Shown: positions 23,256 through 35,686, numbered from the stretch's first letter. The stretch: 64,000 nt of DNA from Ziziphus jujuba (GCF_031755915.1 NC_083389.1:19363501-19427500), one strand, 5' to 3'. Notes: generated from the sequence alone by a model not told the origin. Program-made: numbers and translations.

Positions 23256-26200
23256 TGTCAGGACCCGTCCAGAATTCCTCCTCCGGAACCCTAGACAGCC
23301 CTGATCCCAGGGAAATACCACCGAACCTTCCAACGGAAAATCCGACAGCACCTCCCCTAAGGGATTTACTTACCACAAATTTACCTGCACTGAAAACACA
23401 CTTCAAAAATATCCCCTTATTCCTCCCACAAACTACAAATTGGTTCCACAAATTGCAGTACTTAAAAAAAATAAATACAGTAATCCAGTGCAAAATAAAT
23501 ACAACAAGAGTGAAAGAAATATTACAACTGCAATAAAAGAATAACAGGGTACTGCCGAACTAAAACAGCGAGGAAGATCAAGTCCGCTCCGAGTGAACAC
23601 CGACAACCTGGTACCTAGAGGAACGGAATTTAAGAGTGTGAGATGCTAATCATCTCAGTGAGCGACCCTACTACTATACCATATAATATCACAGTAATAA
23701 GTATAAATAATAATTATTTGGAAATAATATTTTCTCTCAAAACCCTTACAATTCTCTCAGTTGGAAAGGTTCCCCTTTTAAAACAATTTCACAAAACCCT
23801 TTATCCATATTCCCCGAAAACCAAGACATCAATTAAATACCAGAAGCGGTAACAATTATATTTTTAATTCCAATTCAGTTTCCAAACATTTTATTTTTAA
23901 AACACAGTTCTGAAAATCATTTGATGCACCCACTATATACCAGTGGCGCCAACAGTACCCAGCGTCCCAAGGTACCGCCAGACAGGAGGTTATAGAGAGA
24001 AACCGGCATACGGTCGCGTGGCGTCCCACAGCGCCGCTGCTAACCTGGTGTCCCGGCCAAAGGGGGGTGGCCGCCCTCTCCGATGGCATCCACAGGACAC
24101 CCTCATAATATCAACCGCGCGCTACTCACACCCACCTGCGCGCTAATCACATCACCTGCGCGCTAATCACACCCACCTGCGCGCTAATCACAACCGTGTG
24201 CACACTAACCATATCACATATACCATATCACATAATCAGAACACCAGTACGTGCACGGTGCATCTAAAAATTATAAAATCCATAAATTTAAATCATAAAA
24301 CAAATTTCACATTTTTCATAAGCATAGCGGGCATAATCCATCCGCTTGAACCGGGAAATTCTCCACAATTTCCTTATAATCCATACCATAAATTCCATGA
24401 TTTTCAAATCCACCAACTTCCAAATCCATCAATTCAAATATCCACATTTTCCCAATAGCATAAATAATTTCTCGAAATATCATAATCAAATCTCATAATA
24501 TTCCATGGGCATATTTTATAAAAATTGAAATCACCAATATAACCAAATATTTTCTTTGAAATATTTGAAAATCAAATCATGCCCAATTTACCATTAAAAC
24601 CACACCAATTTCAAAATCCTCAAAACCATAAAATAATTCCACATGGCATAAATTTGTAGAATTCGCATTTTCTTAAATCCAATAAATTCATAAATAATTC
24701 TACAATAAATCCAATAAATATTTGGCACATAGATATTAAATTCCAAATATTTAATTCACACATAATATATTCATCAATTAAATTCCCCAAAATTAATTTG
24801 AAGGTGGGTCACTCACCTGGAGCACGCAATTAACCCATGATCCACTACGGGATCAATTCTACGACTCACCGGTGCTCCTAGAACAAAATTCACAGGCAGT
24901 CAAATAAATTAATATTTTATTCGGGTAAATAATACCCGGTACCCGGGGGGTCAAAACACAACGATAACTAAAATTTACGAATCATATACCGAATCGAAGC
25001 TCGAGTGATGCTAATCACAGATCCGGTCTTAATTTCCGATGATCGTACCCGACGGGGTTTGAATTTTATCGGGAAGCTTTTCGGGTTTCGGCTCCGCAAT
25101 TCTCCCAAACCGTCGCGAATTGGTGGAAACGGAAGTCGGATTTGGGTTCAGGAGGTCGAACACTGCGGACTGGAGCTGGCCGGAATTTTCGGGTACTCGC
25201 CGGAATAGTATTTTCCGGCGGGCCGCCACGTCACCGGCAACCGTCGCCGGAACAGTAATTTCTGACGGTGGCCGTTTGCTGTGAAATTTTGCAGATTTGT
25301 AGATCGTGAGGAGAGCAATCCAACGGGACCGACGGTGAGCAAAACGGAGGTCGGACGGCGGAGAAATCACCGTTTGAAGATTTTCGACCCCTCGCCGGAA
25401 AACGCTCCGATCCCGGCGCGTCGGTGGTCCGATGGCCGTGATTTTTGGTGGGTAGGCCGGACTTGAGGAGAGGATGCTGGGTGTATGGCGCGTGTACTGT
25501 TTATCGGCCGGAATAGTGCCGATTCGCGGTGGCCGGCGGTGGAGGGGGAAAAATCGCCGCCAAACTTCGGACGTCCGATCCGGGCGTGTCCGGCGGCCGT
25601 TCGCCGTGAAATTTGGAGGTTTTGCCGGAAATGAGGTGGGCAATCTGGCTGGCCGGCGCGTGTACAGTAACTAGGCCGGAAAAACGTGAAAATGACCGGC
25701 GGCCGGCGGGTCCTCTCTCTCTCTTTCTCTCTCCTCTCTCTCTTTCTCTCTCTTCTCTCTCTTTCTCTCTCTTCCCCGAGAGTTTTTCAAAATTAAAACC
25801 CTGCGTGACACTGTTCATGCCACGTGGACCAATCAGAAACTGACACGTGGCATTTCACTGTTCACGACCCAAAAACATTAAAATAATACGGTATCCGGTA
25901 AACTTCAAACGTCCATAACTTTTTAACCACATGTCCGATTTAAGCGTGCCGCTAGTCTATGAACTCGTATCGACGAGTACTTTACAACCATACAAGAGTC
26001 AACTCACAATTACATCACAAGAAAAAGTCAACTCCCGGCACCTTTTAGACAGTTTACACTTCAACTTGTTTTGCCCATAACTTTCAAACCGTAGCTCCGT
26101 TTTCGACGTGCTACTAGTCTACGAACTCAGGGCGTCATGCACTTCGCCACCGTACCCTAGTCAACTCAAAATTCTCACCGAGTCAAAAAGTCAACTTTTG

Positions 26201-26272
26201 ACCCCCTTCAGTCAACGGTCAACCTCGGTCAACGTGCACGGATTCCGGTGCGATTTGGGACGGGGTGTTACA
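23256..26272 (-). repeat. 5' LTR of the family A element (complete)
   Basis: This uninterrupted 3017-bp LTR is the reference copy for family A. On the minus strand it opens TGTAACACCCCGTCCC and closes GGGTCCTGACA. It contains short tandem units near 24117-24190, a CT-rich tract near 25711-25775 and GC-rich stretches (25000-25700) that differ from the AT-rich surroundings. Confidence 0.95.
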
Positions 26273-26277
26273 TACTT

Positions 26278-28044
26278 GATGTACCATACGATATATCATT
26301 GGAGAAAGACAGTACCCAGCATCCCGAGTACTACTTGACGGGGAGGTTAAAGGGAGAAACTTGCAAATGTTCACCTTGGGGTCCCAACGATGCTGATGCT
26401 TATAACAATCATCCTGCCCATGGAGAGGGGTAGCCAGTGCTCACTATATAATACTTGCCAACCCTTGGATCCATGACATCTCACAGGACGACCATATATA
26501 CTTGCGCGCTTACAACGGATACAGTATGGAACACCAACATATATATATAAGTGAGGCCAAACGGTACCCAGCATTCCAAGTACCACTCTAATGAGAGGTT
26601 AAAGAGAGAAACTTGCAAACAGTCACTTTAGCATCCCAATGGCATCAATGCTTATAACAATCATCCTGACCATGGAGGAAGGTGGCTTATGCTTACTATA
26701 TAATACTTGCTAACCCTCAGATCTATGGCATCTTACAAGACGACCATACAAACTAACTTGCTTAACAATAATATAGTGCAGAACACTAGCACTGTATGGT
26801 CTATCTAAAAACTATAATTAATTTTATAATATTATAAATATAGAAATTTAATAAACTACAATCGAGCTAGTATATTTTTAGTCCATCCATAAAATTCTAT
26901 ACTTCCTTTTAAACTATCGCATAAATCTAACGATTTTATTTAATTAATTACCTCTACAATAATTTCAATTCCACAATTTCTCAAATACTTAAATATATTT
27001 TTAGACACTAATAATTATTATCTTTATTAAATTCTTAAAATTTAATTTATATAAAATTGTATTTGAACCATATGAAATCCACAAATAATTAAATACAAAA
27101 TAAATCCATTAATAAAGTTTACTCATCATTTAGCAGTAATTTTAAAACATAATTTCATTAGGACCCAAAATATAAATTTGATGCAATATATATACTAAAT
27201 CAACATAAATTAGCATCATAAATTTCAATAGCAATTTTTCTTAAATATTAAACACATATAATATATTTTTTAGAAACTCAATTAACACAATATATATTTT
27301 ATAGCCCTAAGTTAGTTTTGAAAGATGATCTCTCACATAAAATTCACATAAAATTTAATTTTAAATAAATATAATCCATTGTACAAAATAAACATAACAA
27401 TGAAATTTAACAACAAATTCAACAATTAATAATCACAAATGAGTTCTCCAAAACCATAAAATAAAATTGATCTAACAAATATATTTAAATCATATACAAT
27501 AGCACAATAAAATTAATTAACATTTTTTTTAATTTTTAAACAAACATAATATTTTTCAAAATATTGAGTAACATAGAATAGACATAACAGATATAGAAAA
27601 AGTATGCGCTCACACACACACACACACCCCTCCTATTTATATATAACAAAGTTTATGATAAATATGTTCATAATAAAAATGTATAACGAATATACTTATA
27701 TTATATATATATATATATATATTACAACTTACTTCTGCTCAGTTACTCGCACATGTCTTCACACACACACACACACACATATATATACAATCTTTTAACA
27801 AGTATGTGCATATTCACATATGTGTATATACATGAAAATATATATACCCAAATACATATATATATATATATATATATTCATACATTAAAAATGTATATAC
27901 CCAAACATATTTTTTAACAAGTAGAAATGTTCACTCATATATATATTTTAATAATTATATGAAAAGCTTTCAATAAAAATATATTTTGTTAGTATACATT
28001 CATACACTCACAATGTATATATATACATTTTCACATACATACAG

Positions 28045-28093
<49 letters not shown>

Positions 28094-28661
28094 CAAAATA
28101 TATATTTGCAAACATACACACACATATACATCTAAACACATACGTATATATATATGTATATATTCAATTTCACATTATTTTAACAATGAGTACAAAAATT
28201 CACTAAAAAATAGCAATCTTTCAAATATGCCACCATAATTCGTAAACCAAGTACCAATAGAAAGCTAAGACGATGAGGAAAATGAAACTAACCTCTGTTT
28301 ATACCCAATGTCATCGGTGGTGGCCAAAATTTTAGTCGAAAGCCGCTGCTAAGCTCATGCCCTTTGTACGCCATAAACGAGCTTAAATCGAGCAAATAGA
28401 GGCCACCAATAGCTTCAGGATGCTTGAATTAAGGGCAAAGGACCAAAAATTTGGTTGAAAATGGCCAAAACCCGGCGAACTAACAGTCGACTCACCGTCA
28501 ACTTTTATGGAGGTTTTTCGGTGCATCTTCAGCCGTTTTGGTGAACGGTGAAGGTCACAATGTTGCTGGCATAATGGGTCATCAAGTGGAGGTGGTGGTG
28601 ACGCTTAGGCCAATCGGTGTTATGGCAATTCCCCATGAGAAGCCAAGGTGGCACAAGGAGG

Positions 28662-28722
<61 letters not shown>

Positions 28723-28758
28723 TCGATGAAAAGGAAGAAAGGGGGAAAGAGAAAGAGC

Positions 28759-28794
<36 letters not shown>

Positions 28795-29449
28795 ATATTT
28801 ATTTTCTTTTATTTATTATTTGTTTTTATTTTTCCCACGTGAGAAAGAGAAGGTGAGAGAAAGAAAAGAAAAAGAAAAAGGAAAAGGAAAGAAAGGAATC
28901 AAAGTAAAAATAAATATATATATATATATATTTTATATTAGGTAACATGTGGCACTCTCTGATCGTGAACACTTTGGTCATGACACATGGCAACTCTCAA
29001 TTAATGACACATGGCACACATAAGTGATCCTTTACATGATAAAGTTAGTTCCAAATATAATAAGCACAAATTTACGAACCCTTAACCTTTCAACCGTAGG
29101 CCCAAATTAAGCGTGCTGCTAGTCTACAGACTTGTATTGACGAGCACTTCATACGACATATGGGTCAACATCAAAATCTGTATAAATAAAAAGTCAACTT
29201 CAAACTCATTAATCAATTTGGATCGCATCTTGTTTAGACCATAACTTACAAATCTTAGCTCCACTCTTTGTGTACTACTAGTCTACGAACTCTTGTCGAT
29301 GAGTAATTTGCTATGGTACCTCGGTTAACTCAAAATTTCTTTTATCGTAAAAAGTCAACCGTGGGATCCAATTGGTCAACTCGATCAACTTTGGTAAAAC
29401 TATGTCAATGTGAGAAAAATTCTAGTTTACTTTGGGATATGGTGTTACA
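26278..29449 (-). mobile_element. Solo LTR of gypsy family B, right part
   Basis: It resumes the LTR cut at 13436. The text across the gap matches the uninterrupted relative (compare 26278-26350 with 42700-42780). It includes TA/CA microsatellites near 27618-28100 and a GA run at 28671-28720, and ends GGTGTTACA at 29449 beside the TGTTG duplication. No gene lies in it. Confidence 0.92.
28671..28791. repeat. GA dinucleotide microsatellites
   Basis: There are two (GA)n runs, about 28671-28719 and 28765-28791, within the family B LTR. They create Arg-Glu and Ser-Leu repeat frames that are not genes. Confidence 0.9.
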
Positions 29450-29460
29450 TGTTGCATACT

Positions 29461-30609
29461 TGATGAGAATCCACCTGTACCCCGTACAATTGACAACCCG
29501 CTGGGGTATTGATCCTCTACAGTTGAAGATCAGGCCAATTACTAGGGCACAAGCCAAGAGATTTAAGGACAACTTGGTTGGCTTCATACAAGGAATTATC
29601 AACTCTCAAAAGAGCTTGTCAATACCCAAAGATTCAAAGCCTGTTTTAAGCATAAAAATGGTGAAGGCTAATATGGACCAGGGTAGCTGTTTTAGTGCAT
29701 TTATGGACTCCGGGCAGCAAAGAATGGGTTCAAGAGTTTTTGAACTCAATTGATATCACTAAGAGGTCATGGAATCAAATCAAGGCAGAAGCAAAAGCAA
29801 CCAAAGAGACCATTTGCGCATGGAAGAGTTTTTTGGCCGAATTTGTTGTATTTGCCGTTGGCTTTGCAATATTTTGGTGATTAAGAATATTCTCCTCGTT
29901 CCAATCAAGATCAACGTATGGGATTCATAATTAATCCTATTTGGCATCGTACGTGGCACATTGGATCTGATTTGGAGTCCTTATAAGTTGGAAATTAATC
30001 AAAGTTAGCTTAGTTGTTAAACTAGTAAACTACTTTCCTAATTTGAATTTGACTTTTTGTTTTAGGAAACTATGTTTTATTTATTTATTTTCCGTACAAA
30101 TTAACTTAGGAAAGTTATTATTTTATTATTTCAATTATAAATTAATTAATTCCTAATTCAAAATAAGAGAATTAATTAATCCAAATTAGTTTAGAAAAGT
30201 ATGTGAAATTCGGCCAACACTTGTTTCCTAATCTCTATGGCCGAATTTTATCTAGCTAAATTAGGGTTTTTGTTTTGTGACTTAAGCCTATTTAAAGGCT
30301 TATTTTTCAATGAGAAGACAACATATTATTTTTCAATGAGAAGGCAGCATACATGTTATTCATAAAATTATTTGTGAGATTGAATTCTCTTTGTTCTCTT
30401 TGAACACCCAAAACACTTAATGGAAATCAAGTGTTTTAGTTTGACTTATCAATAGGACATCCATTATGTATTCTGGAGTCTTCGATATCCAAAATTTTCT
30501 AGTCATAAGTTGATTAGGGATTGAGGTGACCATAAGAACTTGAATTTAATTTTTTGATCCGGGCTAATATAATACGGGTTTAGGAGCAAGTCGACCTAGG
30601 TTCGTATCA
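29461..30609 (+). mobile_element. Solo LTR of a third gypsy family carrying a pol tail
   Basis: The 1149-bp sequence runs from TGATGAGAATCC to TTCGTATCA and is flanked by exact ATACT duplications (29456-29460 and 30610-30614). It lies in the old copia between the integrase tail and reverse transcriptase. Its first 300 bases encode a stretch typical of the end of some plant gypsy polyproteins (DPLQLKIRPITRAQAKRFKD). This suggests that in the parent element the pol frame ran into the 3' LTR, giving the plus-strand orientation. A TATA-like TATTTAAAGG lies near 30289. Confidence 0.85.
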
Positions 30610-30614
30610 ATACT

Positions 30615-32175
30615 ATCTTCTAACAGAAGATGGAGAGCCATCAACTTTCCAGGAGGCTATAAAAAGCCTAGAAGCTTCTATTTGGATGGCAGCAATGCAA
30701 GAAGAAATTGAAGCTCTCCATAAAAACAAGACATGGGATCTTGTTCCGCTACCACAAGGAAAAAAGGTTATCGACAACAAATGGGTCTACAAGATCAAAT
30801 GAAATAGCAATGACCAAGTGTAGCGTTATCATGCTAGATTGGTAGTGAAATGATTTACTTAGAAAGAAGGTATTGATTTCAATGAGGTACTCTCTCCTGC
30901 TATTCAACTTACAACAGTTCGTGCAGTCTTGATGAGGTGTGCTACATTTGACTTGTATTTAGAGCAGTTAGATGTCAAAACTACATTTCTTCATGGAAAA
31001 CTTGAAGAAGAGATTTACATGCTCCTGCTAGGAGGTTTTGGAGAAAAAAGGAAGGAGAACTTAGTTTGCAGATTGAACAAATCTCTATACAGTCTCAAAC
31101 AGGCACTGAGATGTTTATAAGAGATTTGATTCTTTCATCATGAGCCTTGGATGCAACAAACTTAATTTAGATCTTTGTACTTATTATAAGAGATTTGGTG
31201 ATGGTGATTTCATTCTCCTGTTGTTGTATGTTGACGATATGTTGGCCGTAGGCCTCAACAAAGATCGTATTAAAATTTTGAAGGCACAGTTGGACCAGCA
31301 AACAAGATTTTAGGGATGCAAATTTATCGAGGTAGAATAATAGAACATTTGGCTTTCCCAAAAGAATTACATGAAATTGTTTTTGCAGCATTTCAACATG
31401 GAAAATTGTAAGCCAATTTTTACCCTTCTTCTTATTAATTTCAAGTTATCCTTAAGTATGAGTCCTAGAAACGAAAAAGAGAGGATGGAAACGTCTCGAG
31501 TACAATATGCATCAGCAGTGGATAGTTTATGTGCACAAGACCAAACATTGCACAAGTAGTGGGAGTAGTTAATCGATACATAGTGAATCCTAATAGAGAG
31601 TATTGGAATGCTGTGAAGAGGATCCTGAGATATGTAAAGGGTACCTCAAATGCTGCATTATGTTATGGAGGATCATAATTTACTGTCAGAGGCTATATTG
31701 ATTCAGATTATGCAAGTGATCTTGATAAAAACAAGTCCACCATGGGATATGTGTTTACTCTTGCTAGAGGAGCTATAAGCTGGGTTTCAAAATTACAGTT
31801 TATTGTGGTGACTTTTACAATAAAAGAAGAATATATTGGAGCTTCGCAAGCTAGCAAAAAGGTAATCTGGTTACAAATGCTACTGGAGGAGCTTAAACAC
31901 AAACAAGAGAAGATAACTCTATTTTATGATAGTCAGAGCGCTTTGCATTTAGCAAAGAATCCAGCATATTACTTGACGACCATTTCGCTTTTTTCGTGAG
32001 AAGGTGGAAGAAGGAAGTGTAGATTTATAGAAAATCCAAACTAGAGACAACCTAGCAGATGTTCTGTCAAAGCCAATTATTACTGACAAGTTTACGTGGT
32101 ATAGATCCTTTGTTGGCCTAGCAGAAACATGAGCAAGTAAAACGGATAGACAGGTTAGAGAAAAAGTAACTTTAA
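30615..32175 (+). pseudogene. Degenerate copia reverse transcriptase and RNase H
   Basis: It continues the old copia element: the linker EDGEPSTFQEAI, then MQEEIEALHKNKTWDLVPLP, KWVYKIK, LDVKTTFLHGKLEEEIYM, LVCRLNKSLYSLKQA, LLYVDDMLAV and an RNase H part (KSTMGYVFTLARGAISW; FYDSQSALHLAKNPAYY). At least five stops or frameshifts interrupt it (for example near 30801, 30851 and 31119). Confidence 0.9.
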
Positions 32176-32185
32176 GTGGGAAATA

Positions 32186-32735
32186 TGTGGCAATAAATCC
32201 ACTTTTAGCCTTATCAATTATGCTACTTTGTTTGACTAAGGAGCGGAAATGACAACAAGCATCAAGTTGTCTTTACAGCTTGCAAAAGACAAAATACAAT
32301 TTCAATTTAACAACTCCACTGCCTTTTCTAACCGCCATTGTTCACCTGTATATATTCATCTCCACTCGTTGCAAAACTCATCTCATTCTCATAGAAGCCA
32401 GTTCCATTTTGAGGTGTGTGAGATATATTTAAAAGCAAAGAGAGAGAAGAAGAGTATTAAAGAGAGAATTCTAAAAGGGGTTTCTCCTAAGTACTTGTGT
32501 TTTTTCTTTGTAAGAAAGAGTGTGTGTTTTTCTCCTATTATAAGAGAGGATTTTGTTGATTGTACTCTCCTTATTTTAGAGAGAAATTATTATATTCTTT
32601 TGCTATAATAAAAACCTTCTACAATTGCCAACTATTTTGTGTGTATTTTATTTGAGTATTTTACTCAAAAATTTCTCATTTTCATAATTTTTACTTCAGC
32701 TGTAATTGTGTGTCTCATACCACAATATCCTGACA
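32186..32735 (+). repeat. 3' LTR of the old copia element
   Basis: This is the partner of 2998-3564. It is preceded by a purine-rich stretch (AAGTGGGAAA) that can serve as polypurine tract and is followed by GGTTT, the mutated target duplication. It ends ATATCCTGACA. Confidence 0.9.
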
Positions 32736-32817
32736 GGTTTGAGTGGCTGTAAGATTGGGACCAAAAAATGTAGAGGGAAAAGTAGTAGATGCTGATCCTG
32801 TAGTGTTACAACCAGAG
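32736..32817 (+). pseudogene. Right part of a kinesin-like exon (armadillo-repeat kinesin type)
   Basis: Directly after the copia 3' LTR one frame reads stop-VAVRLGPKNVEGK, then DADPVVLQPE, and meets a possible splice donor (GAG|GTGCTC at 32818). Armadillo-repeat kinesins (ARK/KIN-U) have a very similar block at the start of the motor domain: VAVRLRPRN, then a DADFADCVELQPE-like stretch. The TGA at the join sits where the family has an arginine, consistent with CGA to TGA. I found no further motor exons (no GQTGTGKT P-loop) in the next 3 kb, so the gene is a fragment or its other exons lie outside. The match is from memory of the family. Confidence 0.42.
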
Positions 32818-35260
32818 GTGCTCTGTGTTGTTGACAACTAACTTTCTGGATAGCTCCTTTGATCCTCTTCTTCTTTTTCTATCTGCTTTTGCATTTTGAA
32901 ATTGAGAATTCTTAATGTTCCATTTTCTTTTTTTGGATGCTGATTATGTGTAAATGACTGATAATAGCTTAGGTTTTGTATTTTAAGATCCAAATTATAT
33001 ACATAAAATGGAATTTGATGTACACGATTGTTATTTATTATATTCTTTGACGGAGTATGGAATGTTTTTGAAAAGGAGTTTTTATTGTTCCACATTCTGA
33101 GAAGCCAAGCCAGCACTAAGTCATATTGTCCACTTGGTCCACCCACTTTAATTTGGTTGCATCAATTGCATGTCTTTCTAATTCTACATTGAAATCTTGC
33201 AATTGCTCTCACCTTTTGTTTATATCTTGGTTCATGAATTTGAGTAAGTTTATGTTTATTTAATATATTTATTTTATTATTTTATTGGCTTTCCATATCA
33301 TAATTTTAATTTTAATTGATTTGTTTAAAAAATATATTAAGATAAATTTTTGTGGGTAAGTATTAAAAATAAACTTTTTAATAAATACAATAATAGTTGA
33401 GTGCATTGCACTAAACACAGGATAACTAATCCAATTTTCAATTTGCAACTGCACCAAATACATTACGGCACTATTATATTTGGCCGATTCTATGTTGGCC
33501 TATTATGTTCGATCCTAAACTAATAATCTTGTCCCGATCCTACCAAATGCATTGTATCAGCTGTCCTAACAAAATGTAAAACACTTTTTTTTTCTTTTTT
33601 TTTTTTGGCTATTGAGAAAAAGTAAACACACCGTCCGTCTTGTTAGAACAAGAAACAGCAACAATATAAAAAATTTCTCTGGATAATGTTTCTACTGAAA
33701 GAAAAGCAGCAAGAAATCAAACCCAATATTAATTTAGAACAAGAAACAACACAAGAAACAGCAAGAATATAAAACGATTCTACTAAAAGAAAACCGGTAA
33801 GAAAGCAAATACATTGTAACTTTTTAATTTGCCAGGTTCATGACCCATTTTGATTTCCTTTGTTTTCCCATTTATCTCATTTTGTGATTTTTTTCTTTAA
33901 ATGTTCGAACTAAAAATGGGTTTCAATTTATTTCATTTGGTAGCTTTTTTGTAATGTTCAAAGTTTTACTTTTCTTTGCTTTTTTTTTTTTTTTTTTTTT
34001 TCCTTTTTGCAAAATTTTCAAACTGAATATGGTTTTAAATTATTTCTTTCATAGAAAGAACGCAAAAAGTTATAGCAACAAAGAAACATTGAAAGAAGAG
34101 CTAAGAAGAAGAAGCTGAAAAGATGATGGTACTTTTAATTTTTTCGATTTATTTTGTTGAAGTTATTTTGCTGGAAGAAGAATGAAATATATATTCACTG
34201 AGAAAGTAGGAAAATAAACACAGATAGAAGTGAACATTTTTCATATTGGCAAGAAAAACAACTATTGTGATGGTTTTGATGATTGGGATTTAGAATAAAT
34301 ATAGTTTTGGTAAACTGGGGATAACTGGTACGATAGAATTAGTTAAATCTTTGAGAGGCGCTCGTAGAAAGGTTAGTAAGAAAATAGATTTAGATTTGAT
34401 ATTTTAAAGAATTGGTAAATTGGTTCATTACTATTGCTTCACACAAATTACTTCTATTTATAGATTGGTAAGGTCAGTTAGTATTGGAAATGTCTAGATA
34501 ACCAACTAAAACTTGTGGCCTATGTGTTTACCATTCTGGAATCATCTTATCTCTAATTTTTTGTACAGCCACATGATTTCATTCCCAAAAAACTTTGATA
34601 CTTCTTTTACCTTTTGGATGTCTAGTATATTTTCTAGAAGTTCACACCATTCATTTTATCACGTAGCAAGTAACCCATTAAGGATTCAAAAAAATGATTC
34701 TTGATTTTGAGAATTGTTATGAAATCTTCTATGACAGCAAAAATGTGCTTACCGCAAAACCTACATTTATCCAAGAAAGATAGGGAATAAGACCTCCTGA
34801 GCATAAGGTATATAGTAAGGACAGAGACAGAGTAAACTATTTCTTGCAAGTAATAGGAAAATCAACTACTTTCACAACTTAAATGCTTCAGTTCTATTCA
34901 AGTTACCTGAATACTTTTTTTTTTCCCTCAGCTAAGAGAACAAATAGTATAATAGATTGTCTCCAACCTACTCAGCGGTCAGCTCAATATTGACCCACCT
35001 TGTTCAACTTCTAGGCTCCTCATCTTCTTCAAGACATTTATAGTTGGTTCAAAGACAGAAAATTTAGTTTTCATGTGAATTTCAACTTTCATTTTAATAA
35101 TGATACTAGTGTTTTTTGGAAAACATAATCTCTCTGAGGATAGATGATGGCACTTCTCATATTTTTTATTTTTTTGAAGTTATTTTGTCAAAATAGAAAT
35201 GAAATATATTTAAGTTATTTTGTCAAAATAGAAACGAAATATATATTCACTGCACCTAGC
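32818..35260. other. Intergenic sequence without a recognised gene
   Basis: AT-rich. It holds an imperfect local duplication (33648-33712 and 33739-33805, sharing AAGAAACAGCAA and ATATAAAA words) and a T-run near 33981-34000. Around 34121-34205 a block (GATGATGG ... GAAATATATATTCACTG) recurs at 35143-35250. No coding signal was found. Confidence 0.6.
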
Positions 35261-35670
35261 TTCTGTCTTTAGTTTCTTTAATTCCCCTCTGTAGCTACTT
35301 TATTAAACTCAGCTGTTTTCTCAGCAACAATTTCCCTTATAAAATGAAAACTAACATTGATATGTTTGGTTCTCTAATCATGAGCTTGGTTCTTACATAC
35401 ATGTACGGCTAACATTGATATGTTTGGTTCTCTAATCATGAGCTTGGTTCTTACATACATGTACGGCACTGTGGTTATCAGAAGCACTTGTACTTCTATA
35501 TGGATGAGCTTCATTGCTCGACACATGTATCGCACTCTGATTATCACACAGCACGAGTACTTCTTGAGTAACTGGTTATATGTTTGGTTCTCTACTTATG
35601 ATCTTGATTCTTACACATATATGACTTTCTGATTATCACACAGCACTTGTACTACATGAATAACTGATTT
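35260..35670 (-). pseudogene. Copia RNase H fragments, tandemly repeated
   Basis: On the minus strand, short pieces read like the copia RNase H segment: DNxSA, KNQAHD, RTKHINVSFHFIRE, KTAE. A 58-bp block (CTAACATTGATATG ... CATGTACGG) is exactly duplicated at 35352-35409 and 35410-35467. Two more diverged copies of the TGATTATCACACAGCAC word lie near 35540 and 35630. The sequence is non-functional. Confidence 0.65.
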
Positions 35671-35686
35671 TCATTTTCCTATCAGT

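Larger units (their letters stand above)
13437..26272 (-). mobile_element. Rearranged, non-autonomous Ty3/gypsy element (family A)
   Basis: The element is flanked by exact TACTT duplications (13432-13436 and 26273-26277). On its own (minus) strand it runs: 5' LTR 26272-23256, primer site, about 3.84 kb internal region, polypurine tract, 3' LTR 19417-13437. The 3' LTR is itself interrupted by a solo LTR. The internal region lacks reverse transcriptase and most of the protease, and the integrase and gag blocks are out of order. The two LTRs are nearly identical except for a 16-bp deletion near 19377 and single-base changes, so insertion was recent and must have used proteins supplied in trans. 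LTRs opening TGTAACACCCCG and a chromodomain-like integrase tail fit a plant chromovirus such as the Tekay/Del group, but that clade call is an inference. Confidence 0.93.
2998..32735 (+). mobile_element. Old Ty1/copia LTR retrotransposon, host of five nested elements
   Basis: Two related LTRs (2998-3564 and 32186-32735) bracket degenerate gag-pol sequence in the order gag, protease, integrase, reverse transcriptase, RNase H, all on the plus strand, which is the Ty1/copia order. The flanks are GGTTA on the left and GGTTT on the right, a 4/5 match expected of an aged 5-bp target duplication. The internal sequence is split at 5621/11817 and at 12179/30610 by younger insertions. LTRs of 567 and 550 bp with many substitutions, and many stops in every coding block, show it is old and dead. 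Confidence 0.9.

Noticed and set aside
28538..28856. Arg-Glu and Ser-Leu repeat frames
   Set aside because: They are produced by (GA)n microsatellites inside a family B LTR.
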